This document shows, one piece after another, positions 44,519 through 51,476 of a stretch of DNA of 64,000 bases. The stretch is from assembly GCA_017427065.1 (NCBI GenBank), contig JAFRTL010000009.1:1-64000 (forward strand), read 5' to 3'. The notes under the pieces were generated by a model. The model did not search any database. It worked only from the letters and a program-made list of their open reading frames with translations, and was not told the origin of the DNA. The position numbers and the translations under genes are program-made. The stretch comes from Bacteroidaceae bacterium (lineage in GTDB: Bacteria > Bacteroidota > Bacteroidia > Bacteroidales > Bacteroidaceae). Every line of letters starts with the position of its first letter. Within the stretch, counting starts at the first letter, position 1.

Positions 44519-45394
44519 TTAGAAGTTGTATTCATCTTTTTCTGTATAAGCATCATCTACGGTGATGTTCCAAGTACCATTGTTGGCAAAGAAATAGCCC
44601 TTGTAAGTGGTACTGTAGCCTCGTTGCATCGGCACATTTTGGAAAGTCTGTGTGGCGATGATATTACCATCGACATCTGTAGCAGTGGCAGTGATGGTCA
44701 GAGGTTCTTCATTCGCGGAATTCATGATGCTATATACCTGAATATAAGGCACCTCTCTCCCAGCATAAGAAGATACGTTGTAAACCTTTGTCTGACTGGC
44801 AGTGGCAACTGCTGTACCTGTCGTTGCATCCAAGGCAGTACCACCTCCATTGATGGTAAATGTGAATTGGCTGATGTTGCTCGGGAATTTGTCCTGCGTG
44901 GCCAATCTGAACCTAGCCACCGCATGCTGTAGTACGATGGAGAGGTTTTTCTCGCTGTCCTTGTTTACCGTGATAGTCTCATAATAATAAAAGGTGTCAC
45001 TGAGTTCGTTGCTGGCGAAGGTAATGTTGGAAGGAGAGGTGATAGTGGCATCTGCAGAGCCTTTATGTCCCACCACCACCAGTTGATAAGTACCGAAAGA
45101 CACGGTCATCTCCATGGTGCCAAAGGAAGTATCACTGCTTCCACCATAGGTTTGGTTTCGACTGATTACCGCATTTCCATCTTTGAAAAGAGCCAAAGAA
45201 ATCCTTGATACGGCATCCTTAGCTGCTACTGCACGAGTAGAAGCATCCATCGGTGTCTTTTCATACGGGGAAACATTGAAGGTAAGCGTGGCGAGGCCAA
45301 CTTCTTCGTTAACGACTAGTTCTTGCGAACATGAAGTGATGGCTACTGCCATCATCAGGCATGCGAAATGCCCTTTAAGATTCATTTTTTCCAT
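44519..45394 (-). CDS. Mfa2/FimB-like fimbrial-assembly lipoprotein, paralog
   Basis: 291 residues with a lipoprotein signal (VAITSC, Cys22). It shows the same landmarks as the downstream gene: ASTRAVAAKDAVSRISLALFK, VSFGTYQLVVVGHKG, LQHAVARFRLATQDKFP and NVPMQRGYSTTYKGYFF. It is first of a two-gene operon with an exact -7 box (45451-45458) 56 nt upstream. The likely location is the outer membrane, as an adhesin or pilus-anchor component. Without a partner pilin in the window the fimbrial role is only a family inference. Confidence 0.82.
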   Translation of the reverse strand: MEKMNLKGHFACLMMAVAITSCSQELVVNEEVGLATLTFNVSPYEKTPMDASTRAVAAKDAVSRISLALFKDGNAVISRNQTYGGSSDTSFGTMEMTVSFGTYQLVVVGHKGSADATITSPSNITFASNELSDTFYYYETITVNKDSEKNLSIVLQHAVARFRLATQDKFPSNISQFTFTINGGGTALDATTGTAVATASQTKVYNVSSYAGREVPYIQVYSIMNSANEEPLTITATATDVDGNIIATQTFQNVPMQRGYSTTYKGYFFANNGTWNITVDDAYTEKDEYNF

Positions 45395-45450
45395 AATTAT
45401 TTATTATAATAGTTAAGTATGTTTCTTGTTGTCTGTGCAAAAAACCGGCG

Positions 45451-45458
45451 CAAAGATA
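45451..45458 (-). promoter_or_regulatory. -7 box for the Mfa2-like pair
   Basis: Minus-strand TATCTTTG is an exact TAnnTTTG match. Confidence 0.65.
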
Positions 45459-45498
45459 GATATTAGTTTTAAATATCCATACAAAAATGAGAAAAATT

Positions 45499-46101
45499 TT
45501 AAAAATCTAGTGTTAATTGTCCGTCGCCAAGCAGATTGTATGACATACGATGATGGGGTGAAGGGCCGTATTGTGCCAAGGCTGCACGATGTGCTTTCGT
45601 TGGATACCCCTTGTTTTTCTTCCATCCATAAACAGGATACTCTGCGTCTATGGCATTCATATAGTCGTCGCGATAGGTTTTGGCAAGAATGGAGGCGGCA
45701 GCGATGGAGAGGTATTTGCCATCTCCTTTTACTATCGTCACATGCGGTGTGTCGTGATAAGGCTTGAAACGGTTTCCGTCCACAATGATATGCTCTGGCC
45801 TCACTTTGAGTTGATCCAAAGCTCGATGCATCGCCAAAATAGAGGCATTTAGGATATTGATTTTGTCTATTTCTTCAGCACTCACTACGCCCACTGCCCA
45901 TGCCATTGCTTCCTTTTCGATGATAGGTCGCAGTTGATAGCGCTGATGCTCAGTGAGTTGCTTCGAGTCGTTAAGCAACTCGTTCTGAAAATCGGGTGGT
46001 AAAATAACCGCAGCGGCATACACAGGCCCAGCCAAACATCCGCGTCCAGCTTCATCACATCCGGCTTCCGCCACTCCTATTTTATAATAAGGTAATAACA
46101 T
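45499..46101 (-). CDS. rnhB: Ribonuclease HII
   Basis: 200 residues from [21 protein letters not shown]; upstream in-frame codons up to 46230 cross the promoter and are ignored. The active-site carboxylates are Asp16/Glu17 (GCDEAGRG) and the later Asp in [29 protein letters not shown] and [18 protein letters not shown] complete the family signature. It removes RNA from RNA-DNA hybrids, including single ribonucleotides. An exact -7 box lies 20 nt upstream. The gene overlaps no neighbour, and its stop faces the start region of the Mfa2-like operon. Confidence 0.96.
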   Translation of the reverse strand: MLLPYYKIGVAEAGCDEAGRGCLAGPVYAAAVILPPDFQNELLNDSKQLTEHQRYQLRPIIEKEAMAWAVGVVSAEEIDKINILNASILAMHRALDQLKVRPEHIIVDGNRFKPYHDTPHVTIVKGDGKYLSIAAASILAKTYRDDYMNAIDAEYPVYGWKKNKGYPTKAHRAALAQYGPSPHHRMSYNLLGDGQLTLDF

Positions 46102-46121
46102 GGGCTTGTTCCTTTTTTTTG

Positions 46122-46129
46122 CAAAGATA
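46122..46129 (-). promoter_or_regulatory. -7 box for rnhB
   Basis: Minus-strand TATCTTTG lies 20 nt upstream of rnhB. Confidence 0.65.
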
Positions 46130-46379
46130 GCGTTTATTTTGTAATGAGCAGTCATCTCATAGATCATCTTCATAGTGCCAAATAGCGAATTTGTAAAATG
46201 AACTTTCCAGAAATAAGAACAACTAGTCATTCTTTTGTTAAAGAATGTAAAATCCTCGTTATGGCATTAGGTAATAATATTGCTCATTTCAATTATTTTA
46301 GTATATTTATGCACTATAAAAGCTATGTATATAGTTGTGATGTTGTTTTATTTTTTAATTTTTAAATTCGTTCTTTAAT

Positions 46380-47459
46380 ATGATTAAAAAAATGAGGTTT
46401 TTCTCAATGATTGCTTCGATGGCATTATTGGGATTTGTTTTTAACGCATGTAATAACGATTTGGAGTTTGTTGAAGAAGGCCTTTCTAGTGGGGTATCAT
46501 TCTCAACGACTCGTGCCAATGCCGATCAAATGTTTGGGCTCTTTGAAACCGATTTTCTTGCAGGACAGAAGATTAAAGCAGGAACGGTATCTATCTGGAA
46601 TGACTATGACAATGTATATGTTAAGTTTGCTACCAAAGATGGTTGGCAGATTAGAAGAACACATCTGTTCATTGGTCCAAAGGAAATCCTTCTTGATCCT
46701 GCCAATGGTTATGTAAACAAAAATGGCTCTCCTAAGAACGGTCATTTTCCTTATGGTGAGTATTTCGATCCTTTCGTAACGGAATGGGTATTCTCACTCC
46801 CATTGACAGAGTTGTATGCGATGTTTGGATTGGACTTTGATATGGAAGTGGATGTATGTCCTATCATTGCTGCACATGCCGAGGTTCTGAAGCTGAAAGA
46901 AGATGGCACATGGCAAGAAGAAACTGCATGGGGAGATGGCACTAAGTTCGTGAAGAAGGGCAATTGGTCTATGTATGTAGAAGGCTATTGCACCGAATTC
47001 CCACCAGAGGATCCTCCAACGCCTCCAACTGAATATACACTTAAAACAGAAACTGCTTGGGCATTTGACAGTCCTGACCATGAGTATGGGGGTAATTGGG
47101 CAAAGTACATCCAGTACAATGGCGAACCTCTTACTGTTATCTTCTTAGCAGGTCAGAAAGAGACTGATATGACAGTAACATTGACTCCTGCTGGAGAAGG
47201 CAAGGTTAAGATGGTATTTGAGAACATCTTTGAAATTGCTCCAGAGAATGATGGTAAATGGGTGCTTCAGGAGTATGACAAAGATGGTAATTGGATAACT
47301 GATGCAATCAAGGTTCAAGGTTATGCTACACCTCCATCAGGAAATCCGGCTCCTGGTCAGTTTACATATTACAAGGGCCGTGATTTGGAGATCGTAGTAA
47401 ATTCTGCCAATTACTATGGCATCCACTTGAACGTTGCAAAACTGACTTATATCAAGTAA
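46380..47459 (+). CDS. Two-module secreted lipoprotein of unknown function
   Basis: 359 residues with a lipoprotein signal (FVFNAC, about Cys24). The N-module (about 50-205) reads FLAGQKIKAGTVSIWNDYDN, then a His/Pro loop, then EETAWGDGTKF and GNWSMYVEGYC. A Pro-rich linker (PPEDPPTPPT) joins it to the C-module (about 218-359): KTETAWAFDSP, GGNWAKYIQY, FLAGQKETDMTVTL, GYATPPSGNPAPGQFTYY and NYYGIHLNVAKL. The shared ETAW/GNW/AGQ landmarks show both modules belong to a recurring secreted beta-domain family found in surface proteins. Function is unknown; ligand binding is a guess. Monocistronic, with a terminator downstream. Confidence 0.8.
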   Translation: MIKKMRFFSMIASMALLGFVFNACNNDLEFVEEGLSSGVSFSTTRANADQMFGLFETDFLAGQKIKAGTVSIWNDYDNVYVKFATKDGWQIRRTHLFIGPKEILLDPANGYVNKNGSPKNGHFPYGEYFDPFVTEWVFSLPLTELYAMFGLDFDMEVDVCPIIAAHAEVLKLKEDGTWQEETAWGDGTKFVKKGNWSMYVEGYCTEFPPEDPPTPPTEYTLKTETAWAFDSPDHEYGGNWAKYIQYNGEPLTVIFLAGQKETDMTVTLTPAGEGKVKMVFENIFEIAPENDGKWVLQEYDKDGNWITDAIKVQGYATPPSGNPAPGQFTYYKGRDLEIVVNSANYYGIHLNVAKLTYIK

Positions 47460-47533
47460 ATCTACCTGTTTAGAGGTTTTATAGCTTGATTACACGAAGG
47501 ATCTATGTCATTCTATAGATTCCTGAAATACAT

Positions 47534-47563
47534 AAAGAGGGTGTGCTTAGGTATGCCCTCTTT
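47534..47563 (+). terminator. Terminator of the two-module lipoprotein gene
   Basis: AAAGAGGG (47534-47541) pairs with CCCTCTTT (47556-47563), followed by T-rich sequence. Confidence 0.75.
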
Positions 47564-47831
47564 TCTTATTGTAGGGAGAACTCTTTAATATACCCTCAAT
47601 GTGCATATTTATGCAGTCTTCGATAGGATGTATGCATATCTATGCGATTCTTGTTTCACCTACAAAATACATCTCCCTCACTAGGAAAAAATATTTTCCT
47701 AACTAGGAAATAAATATTCCCTCGTGAGGTATTATAAAAAACCTCTTCAACAAATACCATCGTATATTGCATATTTATTCATATAGTAGCGTTGAAAAAG
47801 TATACAGGTATACAGTGTACAGTTAAAAAAT
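47564..47831. repeat. Gene-free stretch with short direct and palindromic repeats
   Basis: Inside this 268-nt stretch TGCATATYTATGC occurs twice (47602-47614 and 47633-47645). Two 22-nt tandem near-copies, each with an AT-rich palindromic core beginning ACTAGGAAA, fill 47680-47723, followed by the CCTCGTGAGG palindrome (47720-47729). I see no coding potential. The elements look like Bacteroidales intergenic mini-repeats. Confidence 0.55.
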
Positions 47832-47859
47832 AGAGGGATGACATATTTGCCATCCCTCT
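47832..47859 (-). terminator. Terminator of tRNA-Ser
   Basis: AGAGGGATG (47832-47840) pairs with CATCCCTCT (47851-47859), followed on the minus strand by ATTTTTTAA. Confidence 0.8.
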
Positions 47860-47882
47860 TGGACATAATCCTTCGATCTCTG

Positions 47883-47969
47883 CGGAGAGACAGGGATTCG
47901 AACCCTGGATACAGTTACCCGTATGCCGCATTTCGAGTGCGGTCCATTCGACCACTCTGGCATCTCTCC
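47883..47969 (-). tRNA. tRNA-Ser (anticodon CGA)
   Basis: 87 nt. The minus strand begins GGAGAGATGCCAGAGTGGTC, with anticodon loop CTCGAAA, a long variable arm (CATACGGGTAACTGTATC) typical of serine tRNAs, the T arm CAGGGTTCGAATCCCTG and the acceptor end TCTCTCCG. CCA is not encoded. Confidence 0.95.
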
Positions 47970-47981
47970 TTTTTCAAGGCG

Positions 47982-47989
47982 CGAAGATA
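47982..47989 (-). promoter_or_regulatory. Near-consensus -7 box for tRNA-Ser
   Basis: Minus-strand TATCTTCG lies 12 nt upstream of the tRNA and has one mismatch to TAnnTTTG. Confidence 0.45.
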
Positions 47990-48041
47990 GTACAAATCGC
48001 ACACAAAAGCAAAACATATTTTGCATTTAGAAAATTATTCC

Positions 48042-48049
48042 TACCTTTG
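48042..48049 (+). promoter_or_regulatory. -7 box for the beta-barrel gene
   Basis: TACCTTTG matches TAnnTTTG 28 nt upstream; a TTTG lies 18 nt further 5' (48020-48023). Confidence 0.65.
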
Positions 48050-48077
48050 TCCTGTTGAACAATAAACGATACAGCTT

Positions 48078-48677
48078 ATGAAAAAGTATTTATGCACATT
48101 GGTAATGGCCATTGCGGCGTTACTCATAGCTATACCTGCCCACTCTCAGATAATAAAGTTCGGAATAAAAGGTGGTTTGAACCTAACCGAGTTGGAAACG
48201 AATATCAATGGTCTTAAGAATAACTCTATGGGCTACTTCGTTGGTCCGATGGTAGAAATTACTGCGCCTGGCGTGGGACTTGGGGTAGATGGTGCCATCA
48301 TGTATGCCCAACGCGGTAAGGATGAGATGAAGATGGAGGGCGTGGAGGTTCCGCTGAATCTGAAGTTTACGTTCGGAGCTGGTAGTACCATGAGCATCTT
48401 CCTCGCTGCCGGTCCCGATTTCTTCCTGAATCTTAAGGAAATAGATTTAGGAGCCATCGATGCCACCATCGATGGATACAAGTCGAAAGACAAGCGGGCA
48501 CAGGTAGGCCTGAACCTCGGAGGTGGTATCAAGTTGGCTAACCATCTGCAGATTGGGCTGAATTACCAAATGCCATTGGGCGACAGCTTCACCTTCAAGA
48601 AAGTGGTGGATGCCGTGAAGGATAAGGAAGGCGCTCAGTTCAATACTTGGCAACTCTCACTGGCTTATATATTCTAA
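48078..48677 (+). CDS. Small outer-membrane beta-barrel (PorT-like fold)
   Basis: 199 residues. A signal peptide (about 1-24, ending PAHSQ) is followed by alternating amphipathic strands of an eight-stranded OmpA-like/PorT-family barrel: FGIKGGLNLTELE, SMGYFVGPMVEITAPG, GVDGAIMYAQRG, LKFTFGAGSTMSIFLAAGPDFF, AQVGLNLGGGIKLANHLQIG and the terminal aromatic strand WQLSLAYIF. The final Phe fits BAM-dependent insertion. Function unknown. The priA frame begins inside or just after its last codons, so the two may be translationally coupled. Confidence 0.88.
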   Translation: MKKYLCTLVMAIAALLIAIPAHSQIIKFGIKGGLNLTELETNINGLKNNSMGYFVGPMVEITAPGVGLGVDGAIMYAQRGKDEMKMEGVEVPLNLKFTFGAGSTMSIFLAAGPDFFLNLKEIDLGAIDATIDGYKSKDKRAQVGLNLGGGIKLANHLQIGLNYQMPLGDSFTFKKVVDAVKDKEGAQFNTWQLSLAYIF

Positions 48678-50959
48678 CTACGGAAAAATACATAGATGTC
48701 ATATTGCCCTTGCCTTTACCAGGCTTCTTCACTTACGCGCTTCCATCTTCCATGGAAGCGCTCGTGCAAGTGGGGTGTAGGGTCATTGTGCCTTTCGGAA
48801 GGACCAAATACTACACAGCGATAGTCAGTCGCATACATAAGGAGAAACCAGAAGGATATGCTGTAAAATCCGTCTCTGAGCTAATAGATACCACACCTAT
48901 CCTTCTCCCTTCACAACTGGAATTCTGGCAATGGATGGCCGATTATTACCTCTGTGCCTTGGGCGATGTATATAAGGCTGCCCTTCCCGCAGGATTGAAA
49001 TTGGAAAGCGATGGGGAAGAGATTGTTCGTAGGTTTAAGCCCAAGGAAGAGGCTCGAGTGCGTTTAGGAGAGAATTTTCAGTCAGAAGAATCCCTTCATG
49101 CATTGTTTGATAGCCTGAGAAAAACCCCCAAACAACTGGATTTGTTGATGCGGCTGTTGGAACTTTCCAATCACTTCGGAAAAGAACGTAAGGAAGTAAG
49201 CAAACACCAACTGATGAAAGACGAAGCCTCTTCTGCAGCGGCATTCAATGGCCTGGTTGGTAAAGGTGTGTTCCAGACATACACGGTTGAGATCGGGCGT
49301 TTGTCCTCTTCGAATAATCAAGAGACGGTAGTGAAACATGTGCTGAATGCCCCTCAGCAAAAGGCTTTGGAGGAAATCCTCGAAACTTTTCAACAGAAAA
49401 ACGTCTGTTTATTGCATGGCGTGACTTCCAGTGGTAAGACAGAAATCTATATCCAACTGATAGAACAGGCTTTGGCTGAAGGGAAGCAAGTGCTCTACCT
49501 TTTGCCTGAAATTGCACTGACTACACAGATTACTCAGCGTTTACAACGGGTTTTTGGCAACAAACTGGGTATCTATCACTCCAAGTTTTCCGACAATGAA
49601 CGGGTGGAAATCTGGCAGAAACAACTTTCTCAAGAACCCTTCGACGTGATTCTGGGGGTTCGCTCCTCTGTATTCCTGCCTTTCCAGCGACTTGGTTTGG
49701 TGATTGTGGACGAAGAGCATGAGAATACCTATAAGCAACAAGACCCAGCTCCACGCTATCATGCACGCAATGCAGCCATCATGTTGGCACATAAAGCAGG
49801 TGCCAAAACCTTGTTGGGCACTGCAACTCCTTCCATAGAGTCTTGGTACAATGCTACTGAAGCAGGGAAGTATGGATTGGTGCAACTGACGGAGCGCTAT
49901 CGGGAATTGCAACTCCCAGAAATAAAGGCAGTGGACATCCATGAATTGAGGCATAAGAAACTGATGCATGGAGCGTTTTCGCCCGATTTGCTCAATGCTA
50001 TGCGCGATGCGTTGGGAAGGGGAGAACAGGTGATTCTTTTCCAAAACCGTCGAGGCTTTGCGCCCATGATAGAGTGTCACAACTGTGGATGGATTCCCCG
50101 TTGTGTAAATTGTGATGTCACCCTAACTTATCATCGTAGTAGTAATCAGTTAGTGTGCCATTATTGCGGGCATAGCATCACGCCACCACAAGTATGTCCA
50201 GCGTGTGAAGAAGCCGATATCCGAAGCATTGGGGCTGGTACTGAGCGTGTAGAAGAGGAGATAAAGACCTATTTCCCTGAAGTGAAGGTGGCGCGTATGG
50301 ACTTGGATACCACCCGAAGTCGTAGCTCTTATGAGCAACTGATTCGTGATTTTGAACAGGGAAAAACACGTATTCTTATAGGTACGCAGATGATTTCCAA
50401 GGGGTTGGACTTCGGGAATGTCAGTGTGGTGGGTATCCTGAATGCCGATCTGATGCTGAGTTATCCCGATTTTCGAGCGTATGAGCGTGCTTTCCAACTG
50501 ATGGCACAGGTGGCAGGACGCGCTGGGCGTAAGAACAAGCGAGGCTTGGTGCTGCTTCAGACCTCGGATGTAAAGCATCCCATCATCGATCAGGTGCGAC
50601 GCAATGATTATAAGGGCATGGTGGAGATGCAACTGGCAGAACGCCAGATGTTCCGTTACCCACCTTATTATAGGATGGTATATGTCTATCTGAAGCACCG
50701 TAATGCTTCGTTGTTGGACCAGATGGCGCAAACCATGGCCACTAGGCTTCGCCTTATTTTCGGGGATAGGGTCATGGGGCCCGACCGTCCTCCTGTGGCT
50801 AGGGTGCAGAAGCTCTTTATCCGCAAGATTATGCTGAAATTTGAAATGAAAGTAAATCCCTTACGCATTCGGGAATTGCTTCTGAAGGTGCAGCAAGACC
50901 TGCTTTCTGAGGACAAGTTTAAGACTTTGACCGTGTATTATGACGTAGATCCGGCGTAA
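48647..50959 (+). CDS. priA: Primosomal protein N' (replication restart helicase), non-ATG start
   Basis: Up to 770 residues. The N-terminal DNA-binding domain opens YIDVILPLPLPGFFTYALP. The helicase has Walker A HGVTSSGKTEIY, DEEH-box VIVDEEHENTYKQQDP and GTATPSIES; an eight-cysteine zinc region follows (CHNCGWIPRCVNC, then CHYCG and CPAC), and then motifs V-VI (ILIGTQMISKGLDFGNV, QVAGRAGR). No ATG lies in frame before the conserved N-terminus. The candidates are TTG at 48647, overlapping the barrel gene by 31 nt, or ACG at 48680, exactly where homologues have Met. PriA reloads the replisome at stalled forks. Confidence 0.94.
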   Translation: MATLTGLYILTTEKYIDVILPLPLPGFFTYALPSSMEALVQVGCRVIVPFGRTKYYTAIVSRIHKEKPEGYAVKSVSELIDTTPILLPSQLEFWQWMADYYLCALGDVYKAALPAGLKLESDGEEIVRRFKPKEEARVRLGENFQSEESLHALFDSLRKTPKQLDLLMRLLELSNHFGKERKEVSKHQLMKDEASSAAAFNGLVGKGVFQTYTVEIGRLSSSNNQETVVKHVLNAPQQKALEEILETFQQKNVCLLHGVTSSGKTEIYIQLIEQALAEGKQVLYLLPEIALTTQITQRLQRVFGNKLGIYHSKFSDNERVEIWQKQLSQEPFDVILGVRSSVFLPFQRLGLVIVDEEHENTYKQQDPAPRYHARNAAIMLAHKAGAKTLLGTATPSIESWYNATEAGKYGLVQLTERYRELQLPEIKAVDIHELRHKKLMHGAFSPDLLNAMRDALGRGEQVILFQNRRGFAPMIECHNCGWIPRCVNCDVTLTYHRSSNQLVCHYCGHSITPPQVCPACEEADIRSIGAGTERVEEEIKTYFPEVKVARMDLDTTRSRSSYEQLIRDFEQGKTRILIGTQMISKGLDFGNVSVVGILNADLMLSYPDFRAYERAFQLMAQVAGRAGRKNKRGLVLLQTSDVKHPIIDQVRRNDYKGMVEMQLAERQMFRYPPYYRMVYVYLKHRNASLLDQMAQTMATRLRLIFGDRVMGPDRPPVARVQKLFIRKIMLKFEMKVNPLRIRELLLKVQQDLLSEDKFKTLTVYYDVDPA

Positions 50960-51252
50960 ATAGAGGTAAATATTGCATATACCTTATTTATATATAATAA
51001 GAAAGAAATTTATAGATAGTTATTTAGAAAAAATTAGTACGTTAAGAGGAGCTGAAAACGCTTTGTAGAAAGTTTTTTTTAGAATTATCGTAAAATTTTC
51101 TTGCAAAAATGTTTTATATTTCAAAAGAATGCTTAATTTTGCACCGAGATATGCATCTCTTTAGGGAGAGATTTATGTGACTTTAATGCATTTTCGTGAG
51201 AATTTGCAGTACTTTTGAATACAAATAAAATATTATAGAAGTTATAGAAAAC
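50960..51252 (+). promoter_or_regulatory. Promoter and leader region upstream of the 43-codon ORF and stalk lipoprotein
   Basis: AT-rich, gene-free. Two exact -7 boxes lie here, TAATTTTG (51134-51141) and TACTTTTG (51210-51217), which would give leaders of roughly 330 and 250 nt before the stalk lipoprotein. The first 170 nt show nothing else. Confidence 0.55.
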
Positions 51253-51384
51253 ATGAACTATTTGGTGTTGACAAGGAGCCTAAACGAGGCTTTCTACCAA
51301 GGAGTTTTCTTGGTGGAAAGTATTGTTATTGATGGTGGTGAACATCGTGGTTACATGAGAAAGGAGGTACCAAAAAGACAGTGA
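51253..51384 (+). CDS. 43-codon ORF in leader, CsrA-like by eye
   Basis: ATG at 51253, TGA at 51382-51384, 43 residues. The start MNYLVLTRSLNEAFYQG resembles the first beta-strand region of CsrA/RsmA (M-LVLTRKLNE---G), and the later IDGG...RKEVPKRQ echoes CsrA's GD-V-LGI-APKEV--R. The protein is shorter than CsrA (55-65 residues) and lacks part of its core. Bacteroidota generally lack CsrA, so this may be chance, a remnant or a divergent regulator. The ORF lies 36 nt after a -7 box, and its own mRNA forms hairpins with GGA in the loop region. A leader peptide controlling the next gene is an alternative. Confidence 0.35.
   Translation: MNYLVLTRSLNEAFYQGVFLVESIVIDGGEHRGYMRKEVPKRQ
51277..51320 (+). 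promoter_or_regulatory. Two-hairpin RNA structure in leader
   Basis: AGCCT/AGGCT (51277-51281 with 51287-51291) is followed by a 12-bp fully paired stem CTTTCTACCAAG/CTTGGTGGAAAG (51290-51301 with 51309-51320, one G-U) with loop GAGTTTT. The two stems share two bases and could be mutually exclusive, as in a switch. No T-run follows, so it is not a terminator. Confidence 0.5.
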
Positions 51385-51476
51385 ACAGTATTAAAATTGT
51401 AAAACGAGATATGGTATTAATTAATTTGAAAAATCAATTATTGTTTTTTTAATTTATAAATTAAAAGTTTTTTATT

